Source of the DNA: Plantactinospora sp040120695
GTDB lineage: Bacteria; Actinomycetota; Actinomycetes; Mycobacteriales; Micromonosporaceae
Length of the DNA: 64,000 nucleotides
Assembly: GCF_040120695.1 (NCBI RefSeq)
Contig: NZ_JBEEAC010000003.1
Location: 310,001 to 374,000, forward strand
Reading direction: 5' to 3'
Of the stretch, positions 55,635 to 63,792 are shown piece by piece (the stretch's first letter is position 1; the number at the start of each line of letters is the position of its first letter). The translations under genes were made by a program, and so were the position numbers. The notes beneath the pieces are model-generated. The model did no database searches and was not told where the DNA came from. It worked only from the letters and a program-made list of their open reading frames with translations.

Positions 55635-56192
55635 CTACCCGGCTTGCTTTCGACCTTTTCGGACATCTTTGGGCAGAGTCGGGCGATATGCTAGATAACG
55701 GATCGTTTCCCGAATGTGGAACTTCTCCGCGTCCGAGACGTTAGGGTCGACCAGCCGGCGCAGCAGCGCCTCGACGTCGGGATCCATCGGCGGGGCGCTC
55801 GGTGCCGGGCGGGACGGGGTGGTCCGGTCCCAGCCGAGCACTCCGAACGCGACACTCGGATCCAGCCCCAGCCCCTCGCAGAACGCGACCACCCGGGCCG
55901 CCTCGGGGTCGCTGGCCCACTCACCGCGTACCCAGCGGTTGATGGTCTGGCGGGAGACGCCGGTCCGCCGGGAGACCTCGGTGCCGGTCCAGGCTCGGGT
56001 CGTCCGGGCGTCGTCGAGTGCCTTGCGTACGAAGGCAGCGAACGCGATCTTCCGTCCGTGGGCGCGGTCCGGCACCTGGTGACGGTACGGCCAGCTTTCC
56101 CCCTCCGGGGGCACTGTGGTCAGTCTGTACTGCGTGCGTGACAACGGCTCACTTTTCCGCCGCGCGGTGTTCTTGCTTGTGTTGAGGGGCAT
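55635..56192 (-). CDS. XRE-family (helix-turn-helix) transcriptional regulator
   Basis: 185 aa. The central HTH is TGTEVSRRTGVSRQTINRWVRGEWASDPEAARVVAFCEGLGLDPSVAFGVLGWDR (about 85-140), with a short C-terminal helical extension (LLRRLVDPNVSDAEKFHIRETIRYLAYRP) and a basic tail. ATG at 56192; a GTG one codon earlier sits 6 nt after TATTGT and is a plausible leaderless start. Divergent from a small-protein gene with a palindrome in the shared region. Target unknown. Confidence 0.82.
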   Translation of the reverse strand: MPLNTSKNTARRKSEPLSRTQYRLTTVPPEGESWPYRHQVPDRAHGRKIAFAAFVRKALDDARTTRAWTGTEVSRRTGVSRQTINRWVRGEWASDPEAARVVAFCEGLGLDPSVAFGVLGWDRTTPSRPAPSAPPMDPDVEALLRRLVDPNVSDAEKFHIRETIRYLAYRPTLPKDVRKGRKQAG

Positions 56193-56306
56193 CACGTGGC
56201 CACAATAGATGTACGTAGGTGTGGGGGTAATCAGACGAAAAGCTGATACTGTCACGCGTACGATACGCCCTACCGTTTGTCTCGTGCATGAGACGTTTCG
56301 TGCTCG

Positions 56307-56323
56307 CGAGGGTGACACCCTCG
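56307..56323. promoter_or_regulatory. 17-bp palindrome upstream of the 119-aa gene
   Basis: CGAGGGTG-A-CACCCTCG is a perfect palindrome, 5 nt before the GGAGGAG of the downstream gene, and GTCTCGTGCATGAGAC lies about 20 nt further upstream. Either an operator for the divergent XRE regulator or an RNA hairpin near the ribosome site. Confidence 0.5.
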
Positions 56324-56339
56324 TGACTGGAGGAGTCCG

Positions 56340-56699
56340 GTGACCGAACTAGCAACCCGGGCCCAGGCATTCGGTCTGATCGCCGACGGCGTCGCGGCCG
56401 GTCTCAGTGCGCCGTGGCGGCTCTACCTGGCGCGCGGCTGCCGCTACCTCTCGCTCAACGTCGGCGACCGTGCGGAGTGGAACTCCTGGCGCACCCATCT
56501 CGGCTGCCCGGAGTTGAGCGTCCGGGTGTACGACGCCGGTGGCGAGATCCGGCGGGCCTCGGTCGCCGAGGTCGTACTGGACGGCTGCCGGATCAGCGTC
56601 GAGCTGGTCGAGGAGGTGAGCACCGAAGACCTCGACCGGCTGCTCGTCTCCGATCCCACCTCTTTCGACCCGACCTCCTCCGACCCGGAGGAGAAGTGA
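56340..56699 (+). CDS. hypothetical small protein in XRE divergon
   Basis: 119 aa; GGAGGAG lies 4 nt before the GTG. FGLIADGVAAGLSAPWRLYLARGCRYLSLNVGDRAEWNSWRTHLGCPELSVRVYDAGGEIRRASVAEVVLDGCRISVELVEEV, acidic overall, no membrane segment or signal peptide. A DPTSFDPTSSDPEEK tail. I do not recognise a family. Together with the following membrane protein it is probably controlled by the XRE protein. Confidence 0.65.
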   Translation: MTELATRAQAFGLIADGVAAGLSAPWRLYLARGCRYLSLNVGDRAEWNSWRTHLGCPELSVRVYDAGGEIRRASVAEVVLDGCRISVELVEEVSTEDLDRLLVSDPTSFDPTSSDPEEK

Positions 56700-56819
56700 C
56701 CGGGCCGGCGACCGGCCGGCCCGATGTGGAACAAGCTGCGGGACAGCGACGAGCGGAGCGAGGAGATTGCGTGAGCGAGAGTTGCGAGCGAACCGGTCGG
56801 CTCAAACCCCGAACCTCCG

Positions 56820-56873
56820 GCGTCGGGGGGCGACGCGGCGTCGGGGGGCGACGCGGGGTCGGCGAGCGATGCG
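56820..56873. repeat. 18-bp repeats before the small membrane-protein gene
   Basis: Two exact units GCGTCGGGGGGCGACGCG (56820-56837, 56838-56855) and a third decayed unit; each exact unit is itself a GCGTCG/CGACGC hairpin. Upstream (56740-56800) GAGCG-type motifs recur. They separate the 119-aa gene from the next gene. Confidence 0.75.
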
Positions 56874-56883
56874 AGGAGACGCG

Positions 56884-57216
56884 GTGAGCCCGTTCTTCGT
56901 GGTCTTCCTCCTGCTCCTGCTCGCCTCGGCCAGCTATGCGGCCGGGCGGCTGCACGGCCAGCTCAGTTACCGGCTCGGTTACCGGTTCGGGTACCGGCAG
57001 GGATATTTCGACGGGGACCGGGGGGCCTGGAACCGTCGACGTAGGGAGGCGCAGGCGGCCATCGCCTCGGTGTTGGCGGTGCCATCACCCACCACACCGC
57101 ACATCGCCCACACCGTCGTAGGTCAGGGAACGACGTATACGGGCGCCTCTTTCGCGGGGACCGCGACCAACGGCGGACGGCACTCCACCGACGCCCTCGC
57201 CTTCAGGAACGCCTGA
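56884..57216 (+). CDS. small membrane protein with GYR repeats
   Basis: 110 aa. GAGGAG lies 5 nt before the GTG at 56884. An N-terminal helix (SPFFVVFLLLLLASASYAAG) is followed by LSYRLGYRFGYRQGYFDGDRGAW, a run of aromatic-basic repeats, and a Thr/Gly-rich C-terminus. The longer frame upstream runs through repeats and was rejected. No family recognised. Confidence 0.6.
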   Translation: MSPFFVVFLLLLLASASYAAGRLHGQLSYRLGYRFGYRQGYFDGDRGAWNRRRREAQAAIASVLAVPSPTTPHIAHTVVGQGTTYTGASFAGTATNGGRHSTDALAFRNA

Positions 57217-57252
57217 CCGGCGGAGCGGTGGGGTGAGCGGTCACCCGCGAGC

Positions 57253-57355
57253 ACGGTGCCGGTCCGGAAGGACCCGCACCGTCGGGATCACGTCAGACCG
57301 GTGACGGTGATCCCACCGGCCGGGATGCGCGCAGGGGGCATGCATCCCGGCCGGT
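57253..57355. other. three consecutive stem-loops upstream of PIN-PhoH
   Basis: Hairpin I: ACGGTGCCGGTCC (57253-57265), loop GGAA, GGACCCGCACCGT (57270-57282), one mismatch. Hairpin II: GGGATCAC (57284-57291) with GTGATCCC (57307-57314), extended inside by GTCA/TGAC around one bulged G. Hairpin III: ACCGGCCGGGATGC (57315-57328) with GCATCCCGGCCGGT (57342-57355), perfect. They abut each other. No U-tract follows. Candidate structured RNA, tandem terminator or regulatory site. Confidence 0.7.
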
Positions 57356-57373
57356 CCGCCGCCCGAGCACCGG

Positions 57374-57646
57374 GTGGCAGTGGCCGGGGCACCGTTGGAG
57401 GTGACCCCGAGCGCTGTGCGCAGTGGGCTGGATGCGGTGCGAAGTCGCACAGCTGCCCGCCCTAGCCCAAGCTGGCATCTCCCGGTTAGCGTCTACGCAT
57501 GGCAAGGGGTCCTCCCGAGCCAGCCGGCCGGCCCGGACTCTGCGACTGCACGCGCCACGGGGCCCGCATCCGACCCCGTGTCTCCGGGCACCGGACGAGG
57601 CGGAACGCGGGTGGACGGGTGCACGCCCGCCGGAGCAGGCCTGTGA
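57374..57646 (+). CDS. possible small ORF overlapping phoH start
   Basis: A 90-codon frame whose TGA overlaps the phoH GTG as GTGA, an arrangement resembling the small phoAT gene reported to precede and overlap mycobacterial phoH2. Third-position G+C is clearly lower than in real genes here, and no motif is seen, so coding is doubtful. Confidence 0.25.
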   Translation: MAVAGAPLEVTPSAVRSGLDAVRSRTAARPSPSWHLPVSVYAWQGVLPSQPAGPDSATARATGPASDPVSPGTGRGGTRVDGCTPAGAGL

Positions 57647-59061
57647 CGAATCGCCGTACCACCCCTCGGGCCGACGACCAGAACCCGGGCGCCAGCACTA
57701 CCCCGGGCCGAGCCAGGAGCGGACGCCGCACCCGTACGTCCGAGCCGGCCGCCAGTGCGGAGCCCGCACCAGCCCGCCGGGCGTACGTCCTGGACACCTC
57801 GGTACTGCTCTCCGACCCCGGCGCCTTCCACCGGTTCGCCGAACACGAGGTGGTGGTGCCGCTCGTGGTGATCTCGGAACTGGAGGGGAAGCGCCACCAT
57901 CCGGAGCTGGGCTGGTTCGCCCGCCAGTCGCTGCGGATGCTCGACGAGCTGCGGGTGCGGCACGGCCGGCTGGACCAACCGGTGCCGGCCAACGACGCGG
58001 GCGGGACGCTGCGGGTGGAGCTGAACCACGCCGACGACGGCGTACTGCCGCCGGGGTTCCGTACCGAGTCCAACGACACCCGGATCCTCTCGGTCGCGCT
58101 CAACCTGGCCGCCGAGGGCCGGGCCGTCACGCTGGTCAGCAAGGACATGCCGCTGCGGGTCAAGGCGGCGTCGGTGGGGCTGACCGCCGACGAGTACCGG
58201 CACGGCCAGGCCAGCGATCCGACCTGGACCGGGATGGCCGAGCTGGAGTTGGGCGAGGAGCAGGTCAACCAGCTCTACGGGGGCGCGGCGCTGGACGTGG
58301 ACACGGCGGCCGGCCTGCCCACGCACACCGGCCTGGTGCTGCACTCGCCGCGCGGTTCCGCGCTGGGTCGGGTGCTGCCGGACAAGACCGTACGCCTGGT
58401 CCGGGGTGACCGGGAGGCGTTCGGGCTGCGCGGCCGCTCGGCCGAGCAGCGCGTCGCCCTCGATCTGCTGCTGGACGAGTCGATCGGCATCGTCTCGTTG
58501 GGCGGCCGGGCCGGCACCGGCAAGTCCGCGCTGGCGCTCTGCGCCGGTCTGGAGGCGGTGATGGAGCGGCGCCGGCACCGGAAGGTCATCGTCTTCCGCC
58601 CGCTGTACGCCGTCGGCGGTCAGGAACTCGGCTACCTGCCCGGCTCGGAGGCGGAGAAGATGTCGCCCTGGGCCCAGGCGGTCTTCGACACCCTCGGCGC
58701 GGTGGTGCACGAGAACGTGATGGAGGAGGTGCTGTCCCGGGGGATGTTGGAGGTCCTGCCGCTGACCCACATCCGGGGCCGGAGCCTGCACGACGCCTTC
58801 GTCATCGTCGACGAGGCCCAGTCGCTGGAACGCGGGGTGCTGCTCACCGTCCTGTCCCGGGTGGGACAGAACTCCCGGGTGGTGCTTACCCACGACGTCG
58901 CCCAGCGGGACAACCTGCGGGTCGGCCGGCACGACGGCGTGACGGCGGTGATCGAGGCGTTGAAGGGGCATCCGATCTTCGCGCACGTCACGCTGACCCG
59001 GTCCGAGCGCTCCCCGATCGCCGAGGTGGTCACGGACCTGCTGGAGGACATCCCGCTGTAG
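57643..59061 (+). CDS. PIN-PhoH fusion protein (PhoH2-like)
   Basis: 472 aa: an N-terminal PIN ribonuclease domain (RRAYVLDTSVLLSDPGAF with Asp51, and VVPLVVISELEGKRHHPELG; TESNDTRILSVALNL) joined to a PhoH ATPase (Walker A SLGGRAGTGKSALALC near 288, HDAFVIVDEAQSLE near 391). PhoH2 proteins unwind and cleave RNA in vitro. GTG at 57643 has CGGAG 7 nt upstream; an in-frame ATG at 57499 sits behind TAGCGT with 6-nt spacing and is a real alternative (520 aa). Three stem-loops lie upstream, and a clean terminator lies downstream. Confidence 0.93.
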   Translation: MTNRRTTPRADDQNPGASTTPGRARSGRRTRTSEPAASAEPAPARRAYVLDTSVLLSDPGAFHRFAEHEVVVPLVVISELEGKRHHPELGWFARQSLRMLDELRVRHGRLDQPVPANDAGGTLRVELNHADDGVLPPGFRTESNDTRILSVALNLAAEGRAVTLVSKDMPLRVKAASVGLTADEYRHGQASDPTWTGMAELELGEEQVNQLYGGAALDVDTAAGLPTHTGLVLHSPRGSALGRVLPDKTVRLVRGDREAFGLRGRSAEQRVALDLLLDESIGIVSLGGRAGTGKSALALCAGLEAVMERRRHRKVIVFRPLYAVGGQELGYLPGSEAEKMSPWAQAVFDTLGAVVHENVMEEVLSRGMLEVLPLTHIRGRSLHDAFVIVDEAQSLERGVLLTVLSRVGQNSRVVLTHDVAQRDNLRVGRHDGVTAVIEALKGHPIFAHVTLTRSERSPIAEVVTDLLEDIPL

Positions 59062-59072
59062 CGGACAAGTGT

Positions 59073-59110
59073 GCCGGTGGGCGGCCACCGGCTGTTATTT
59101 GTCCTGTTTT
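59073..59110 (+). terminator. rho-independent terminator of phoH
   Basis: GCCGGTGG, loop GCGG, CCACCGGC (59073-59092) followed by TGTTATTTGTCCTGTTTT: 8 perfect pairs and a T-rich tail, 11 nt after the phoH stop. The most canonical terminator in the window. Confidence 0.85.
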
Positions 59111-59258
59111 GTGGCGATAAGCGGCGTGACGCAGTTCACAAATTCCGCCTCTCCTTTCCCAAGCGCCTCACCTTGCGCAATCGTGTCCTCCGAGCGCCAC
59201 CGGCGGCCTTCCGCCTCCGGGGGCGTCGCGACCTTGCCCCCGACGAGAGGACCACTTT

Positions 59259-59948
59259 GTGAGTCGGCTGTGGAGCCGGTTCGGTGTCCGGGGAATCGCC
59301 GTCGCACTGCTCCTGGGGGGCGTCGGCGGTGGCTACTACCTGGGCGAGGACCGGGAAGCGCAGCAACACACCATCGAGGCCGAGTCGGCGCTCGACGCGC
59401 AGCAGGCCGAGTGGGACCTGCTCCGCGATCGGCATGCGGCGCACCTGCGGGCCACTGCCGCGCAGCGGGCCGCCGAGGCGGAAGCCGCGCGCAAGGCGGC
59501 CGAGGTCGCCAAGGCCGCGGCGGAGCGGGCCAAGAAGGCGGAGCAGGCCGCGAGCCGCAAGCGCCAACGCGAGAAGCAGGAGAAGGAGGAGGCGGAGCAG
59601 GCCACGAAGCCGTACACCGGGCCGATCCCCGCCTCGTGCAACGAGTACAGCGGTAACCGCAAGATCGGCTGCGCCCTGCTGCTCGACGCGGGCTTCGAGA
59701 TCGCCGAGATGCCCTGCCTGGACAAGCTCTGGACCAAGGAGAGCGGCTGGAACCACAAGGCCGAGAACCGGTCGTCCGGGGCGTACGGCATTCCCCAGGC
59801 GTATCCGGGCAAGAAGATGGCCTCGGCCGGCAGCGACTGGAAGACCAGCCCGGCGACCCAGATCAAGTGGGGGCTGGGCTACATCAAGGGCCGCTACGAC
59901 ACGCCGTGCGGCGCCTGGCGATACTTCCAGGCCAACAACACCTACTGA
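59259..59948 (+). CDS. secreted lytic transglycosylase-like protein
   Basis: 229 aa. An N-terminal hydrophobic segment (GIAVALLLGGVGGGYYLG) acts as signal anchor, followed by an Ala/Glu/Lys/Arg coiled coil (about 38-115), then an SLT-type domain: MPCLDKLWTKESGWNHKAENRSSGAYGIPQAYPGKKMASAG with the catalytic Glu161. Cell-wall cleavage in the periplasmic-side space is likely. GTG start with GAGAGG upstream; the 150 nt before it hold only a GGGGGC...GCCCCC hairpin. Confidence 0.88.
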   Translation: MSRLWSRFGVRGIAVALLLGGVGGGYYLGEDREAQQHTIEAESALDAQQAEWDLLRDRHAAHLRATAAQRAAEAEAARKAAEVAKAAAERAKKAEQAASRKRQREKQEKEEAEQATKPYTGPIPASCNEYSGNRKIGCALLLDAGFEIAEMPCLDKLWTKESGWNHKAENRSSGAYGIPQAYPGKKMASAGSDWKTSPATQIKWGLGYIKGRYDTPCGAWRYFQANNTY

Positions 59949-60136
59949 GCACGACCGCCAGAGCGGGGGCCGGAGACCGTCCGGGCCCCCGCTCTGTCCG
60001 TGCGGTGCGTCCCCCGCTCTGTCCGTGCGGTGGTCGGAGCGGGTGAGATCCCGGCGACACCCGACCGGCACTCGGGCCCTGTTTCGGCTCCATCGTCCGG
60101 CTCCGCTGGCGGTCGGCGCCGGAAGCTGATAGCAAC

Positions 60137-60802
60137 GTGAGGGTGACGTTCGACCCGATGTCCCGCGGCAACGATCCGAACCGGTTCGGCACCGAGGCCT
60201 TCTACGCGGCGCTCGGCCGGGCCTTCGTCGCGATGTGCGCCGTGGTGCCGGTGCTCTTCGTGATCGAGGCGCTCGACGTCTGGCTGGGGGCCGGATTCGA
60301 CACCACCGCCGGGATCATGCCCCGGAGCATCGCCGGGCTCGACGGCATCTTCTTCGGGCCGTTCCTGCACCATGGCTTCGACCACCTCTACAGCAACAGC
60401 GTGCCGCTGATCCTGCTCGGCACCTTCGTCCTGGCCACCGGGGCGCGACGGTTCCTCTACTCGACCCTCCTGATCATGTTCGTCAGCGGGCTCGGCGTGT
60501 GGATCACCGGATCGCCCCAGTCGATCGTGGTCGGGGCCAGCGGTGTGGTCTTCGGCTACCTCGGCCTGCTCCTCATGCGCGGGATCGTGGAGCGGAGCTG
60601 GTGGAACTTCGGCGTCGTGCTGCTGGTCGGGCTGCTCTACGGCTGGCAGCTGCTCGGGGTGCTGCCGACCGACGAATTGATCTCCTGGCAGGGCCACCTG
60701 TTCGGGCTGCTCGGCGGGTTGGTGGCCGCGGTGGTCTTCCGGCGACGCCGGCCCCGCGACGACGATCCGTACCGGTCGGAGTCCACGTTGACCCTGCCCT
60801 GA
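60137..60802 (+). CDS. rhomboid family intramembrane serine protease
   Basis: 221 aa, about six membrane helices. Catalytic Ser135 in GASGVVFGYLG and His187 in WQGHLFGLLGG, and the upstream HLYSN element (Asn87) as in bacterial rhomboids. Cleaves substrate transmembrane helices. The start is uncertain between GTG 60137 and GTG 60143. Confidence 0.92.
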   Translation: MRVTFDPMSRGNDPNRFGTEAFYAALGRAFVAMCAVVPVLFVIEALDVWLGAGFDTTAGIMPRSIAGLDGIFFGPFLHHGFDHLYSNSVPLILLGTFVLATGARRFLYSTLLIMFVSGLGVWITGSPQSIVVGASGVVFGYLGLLLMRGIVERSWWNFGVVLLVGLLYGWQLLGVLPTDELISWQGHLFGLLGGLVAAVVFRRRRPRDDDPYRSESTLTLP

Positions 60803-60913
60803 CCCCCGCGCACTCGCCGGTGGGACGGCTATTGCTTCGGTACGTGTCGTCCGCCTACGGTCGGATAAGCACAGCTGTTGATCAGTCCGTGGTCGGAGAG
60901 CGACGGTGAGCAC

Positions 60914-61882
60914 ATGCGTGAGGTCGATGTCGCGATAATCGGGGCCGGCCCCACCGGACTCTTCGCCGCCTACTACGCCGGTTTCCGGGGACTGTCGGTG
61001 GCGGTCATCGACGTGCTACCCGAACCGGGCGGACAGGTCACCGCCATGTACCCGGAGAAGGTCATCTACGACGTCGCCGGTTTTCCGGCCATCAAGGGCC
61101 GCGACCTGGTCGCCAACCTGGTCACCCAGGCCGCGTCGTTCAACCCCGAATACCTGCTCGGGGTACGCGCGGAGAAGCTGTCGTACCTGGACGGCACACC
61201 GGTGCTCAGCCTGGCCAACGGGGACGTCCTGCGCTGCGGCGCGATCATCGTCACCGCCGGGCTGGGCAGTTTCACGCCCCGCCCGCTGCCCGCCGCCGAG
61301 AACTTCGTCGGCAGCGGCATCGTCTTCTTCGTCCCGCACCTGGCCGACCTCGCCGGGCAGGACGTGCTGATCGTCGGTGGCGGCGACTCGGCGTTCGACT
61401 GGGCGCTGGCGCTGCAGCCGCTGGCCCGGTCCGTCACCCTGGTGCACCGCCGGGAGAGGTTCCGGGCCCACGCCGCCACCGTCGACCGGGTACGCCAGCT
61501 GCCGGTACGCATCGTGGTCAACGCCGAGGTGACGGCGCTGCACGGCGAGGCCGCCGTGACCGGGGCGGACATCGCGGTCAAGGGTGGCGGGACCGAGACC
61601 GTTCCGGTCGACACCGTGGTCGCCGCGTTGGGCTTCACCGCCGACCTCGGCCCGCTGACCGAGTGGGGACTGGCGCTCGACCGGCGACACATCCTGGTCG
61701 ACAGCACCATGCTGACCAACCTGCCCCGGGTTTTCTCGGCCGGTGACATCACCGAATACCCGGGCAAGGTCCGGCTGATCGCCACCGGATTCGGCGAGGC
61801 CGCGACGGCGGTGAACAACGCGGCCGTGGCGATCAACCCGGCGGCGCACCTCTTCCCCGGTCACTCCTCGGACGCGGGTTGA
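60914..61882 (+). CDS. TrxB-like NAD(P)/FAD oxidoreductase (ferredoxin/flavodoxin reductase type)
   Basis: 322 aa. FAD motif VAIIGAGPTGLFAAYYAGFRG, the GGQVTAMYPEKVIYDVAGFPAIKG segment, NADP motif VLIVGGGDSAFDWALAL followed by HRRERFRAH (phosphate binding suggests NADPH), and GVFSAGDITEYPGKVRLIATGFGEAATAVN. It lacks the CxxC of thioredoxin reductase, so it belongs to the TrxB-like ferredoxin-NADP+ reductases. The last 22 bp overlap the end of the convergent tetR gene. Confidence 0.92.
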   Translation: MREVDVAIIGAGPTGLFAAYYAGFRGLSVAVIDVLPEPGGQVTAMYPEKVIYDVAGFPAIKGRDLVANLVTQAASFNPEYLLGVRAEKLSYLDGTPVLSLANGDVLRCGAIIVTAGLGSFTPRPLPAAENFVGSGIVFFVPHLADLAGQDVLIVGGGDSAFDWALALQPLARSVTLVHRRERFRAHAATVDRVRQLPVRIVVNAEVTALHGEAAVTGADIAVKGGGTETVPVDTVVAALGFTADLGPLTEWGLALDRRHILVDSTMLTNLPRVFSAGDITEYPGKVRLIATGFGEAATAVNNAAVAINPAAHLFPGHSSDAG

Positions 61883-62619
61883 CCCGGCCGGGCGGCTGGG
61901 CCCGGGTCGGAAGAGGGCCCCGGCTCCGCCGGTAGGCCGGCGAGGTCGGCCATCAGTCGCATCTGGTGGTCGAAGTACGCCTCGCTATCCTCGACCACGC
62001 CCTGGGCGAGCCGACCGAACACCTCGAAACTGACCAGACCGAAGAGCTGGCTCCAGGCGGCCATGCCGCGGGCGAGCTGCTCCTCGGTGAGCGCGCCGGG
62101 ACGCTGCTCCAGCAGCCGGGCCAGGTCGACGCGGACCGGGGGCGGCACGGGGGTGCCGTCGGGTGGGGCGAGCCGGCCGGCGACGGCCGCGTCGATCATG
62201 ACCTGGACCAGTGCGAAGGCCACCCGCTGGGCCGGGACGACGGTCTCGGACGGGGCGGCGTATCCGGGCACCGGACTGCCGTACAGCAGTGCGTACTCGG
62301 CGGGGTGGGCCAGCGACCAGGCCCGTACGGCGTGGCTCACCCCCAGCCAGCGTCCGCGCAGGTCGTCCCGGGCGGCTGCCGCGTCGCCCGCCTCGGCCGC
62401 GTCGCCGAGCGCCTGGTACGCCTCGATGATCAGCTCGGTGAGCAGCGCATCCCGGCTCGGGAAGTACCGGTAGACGGCCGAGGAGACCATGCCGAGGTCC
62501 CGGGCGACGGCCCGGAGCGAGAGGTTGCCGCCCTCGGTGGCGAGGTGCCGCCGGGCGACCGCCTTGATCTCCTCGATCATCTCGGCCCGGATCCGGGCCC
62601 GGATCGACGGTGCGGACAT
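61861..62619 (-). CDS. TetR-family regulator with WHG-type C-terminus
   Basis: 252 aa. HTH in IKAVARRHLATEGGNLSLRAVARDLGMVSSAVYRYFPSRDALLTELI. The C-terminal domain has WSLAHPAEYALLYGSPVPGYAAP and MAAWSQLFGLVSFEVFG, the WHG (TetR_C_33-like) pattern. ATG at 62619 with AGGGTGG upstream. Divergent from the epimerase gene; two palindromes lie in the shared region. Confidence 0.92.
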   Translation of the reverse strand: MSAPSIRARIRAEMIEEIKAVARRHLATEGGNLSLRAVARDLGMVSSAVYRYFPSRDALLTELIIEAYQALGDAAEAGDAAAARDDLRGRWLGVSHAVRAWSLAHPAEYALLYGSPVPGYAAPSETVVPAQRVAFALVQVMIDAAVAGRLAPPDGTPVPPPVRVDLARLLEQRPGALTEEQLARGMAAWSQLFGLVSFEVFGRLAQGVVEDSEAYFDHQMRLMADLAGLPAEPGPSSDPGPAARPGQPASEE

Positions 62620-62728
62620 GCCGCCACCCTGCCACATCCGGAGGTGCCCCCGAGAGCGGCCGTTCCGTCGGGGAGCGGCCGGTGCCCGGCGGAGCATCGG
62701 CCTTCGACATGAGCAGCAGTCATGAATC

Positions 62729-62797
62729 AGAGCACCGCTCTTGACGTTCGCGCTCGGATGGATCAGGCTGAAAGAGCAAACAGAGAGCAGTGCTCTC
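62729..62797. promoter_or_regulatory. promoter with two TetR-type operators in the tetR/epimerase divergon
   Basis: AGAGC-ACC-GCTCT (62729-62741) and GAGAGCA-G-TGCTCTC (62783-62797) share the half-site AGAGC. Between them lies a promoter for the epimerase: TTGACG (62741-62746), 17 nt, CAGGCT (62764-62769). One operator touches the -35 and the other lies just past the start point, which would give strong repression. Confidence 0.7.
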
Positions 62798-62830
62798 GAC
62801 TCGGGGGAGCTGAACGGAAGGGTGGGGTGG

Positions 62831-63757
62831 ATGGCACTCCAGGTGATCATCGGGGCCGGTCCGGTCGGCCAGGGGGTGGCGCGGCTCCTCGCCGACCGGG
62901 GCGAGCAGGTGCGGCTGGTCAGCCGTCGGGGCAGCGGACCGGAGCATCCCGGAATCGAGCGGGTCGCCGCCGACGCGGCCGACCCTCGGCTGGTCGACGT
63001 GGCGCAGGGCGCGGCGGCGATCTACAACTGCGCCAACCCGGCCTACCACCGCTGGGCCACCGACTGGCCACCGATCGCCGCCGCGCTGCTGGCCGTGGCG
63101 GAACGCTCCGGTGCGGTGCTGGCGACCACCGGCAACCTGTACGGCTACGGCCCGGTGCACGGGCCGATCACCGAGGCCGCGCCGCTGCGTCCGAAGGGCG
63201 TGAAGGGCCAGGTCCGGGCCCGGATGTGGCAGGACGCGCTGGCCGCGCACGAGGCGGGGCGGGTCCGGGTGACCGAGGTACGCGGCTCCGACTACCTCGG
63301 TGCGGGCGCCCAGACCCTGTTCACCCTCCTCGCGGTGCCGAAGGTGCTGGCGGGGAAGCGGGCGTACCTGCCGGCCGATCTGGACGCCCCGCACAGTTGG
63401 ACGTACGTCGGCGATGTGGCCCGTACCCTGGTCGCCGCTGCCGCCGACGAGCGGGCCTGGGGCCGGCCCTGGCACGTGCCCAGTCAGCCGCCGGTGTCGA
63501 TCCGGGCGCTGGCGGTCCGGCTCGCGGAGCTGGCCGGTGCCCCGGCGCCACGGCTCTCCTCGATGCCGGCCGCGCTGCTCCGGCTCGGCGGGCTCTTCGA
63601 TCCGACGGCGCGCGAACTGCGGGAGACGGCGTACCAGTTCCGCCGGCCCTTCGTGCTGGACTCCACGGCGGCGACCGAGGCGTTCGGCATCGAGCCGACC
63701 GGACTGGACACCGCGCTTCGGGAGACCGCCGGACCCGTCCCGGCGGCGGCCCGCTGA
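62831..63757 (+). CDS. NAD-dependent epimerase/dehydratase-like protein
   Basis: 308-aa extended SDR: VIIGAGPVGQGVARLLADRGEQVRLVSRR (Rossmann), ATTGNLYGYGPVHGPITE with the active-site Tyr, and SWTYVGDVARTLVAAA. The YxxxK of classical enzymes is altered (YGYGP), so activity may differ. ATG at 62831 has GGAAGGG about 10 nt upstream. Under the divergent TetR regulator (inferred from operators). Substrate unknown. Confidence 0.88.
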   Translation: MALQVIIGAGPVGQGVARLLADRGEQVRLVSRRGSGPEHPGIERVAADAADPRLVDVAQGAAAIYNCANPAYHRWATDWPPIAAALLAVAERSGAVLATTGNLYGYGPVHGPITEAAPLRPKGVKGQVRARMWQDALAAHEAGRVRVTEVRGSDYLGAGAQTLFTLLAVPKVLAGKRAYLPADLDAPHSWTYVGDVARTLVAAAADERAWGRPWHVPSQPPVSIRALAVRLAELAGAPAPRLSSMPAALLRLGGLFDPTARELRETAYQFRRPFVLDSTAATEAFGIEPTGLDTALRETAGPVPAAAR

Positions 63758-63792
63758 TCCGGCGGACGTCCGGGGGTCTCGGCGAACCCGGG

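Noticed and set aside
56767..56883. Upstream extension of the 110-aa membrane protein
   Set aside because: It would translate 18-bp hairpin repeats into Arg-rich sequence, and the GTG at 56884 has its own GAGGAG.
59093..59258. c-di-AMP (ydaO) riboswitch before the lytic transglycosylase
   Set aside because: Such riboswitches precede cell-wall hydrolase genes in actinobacteria, but the conserved core could not be found; the first part is the phoH terminator tail.
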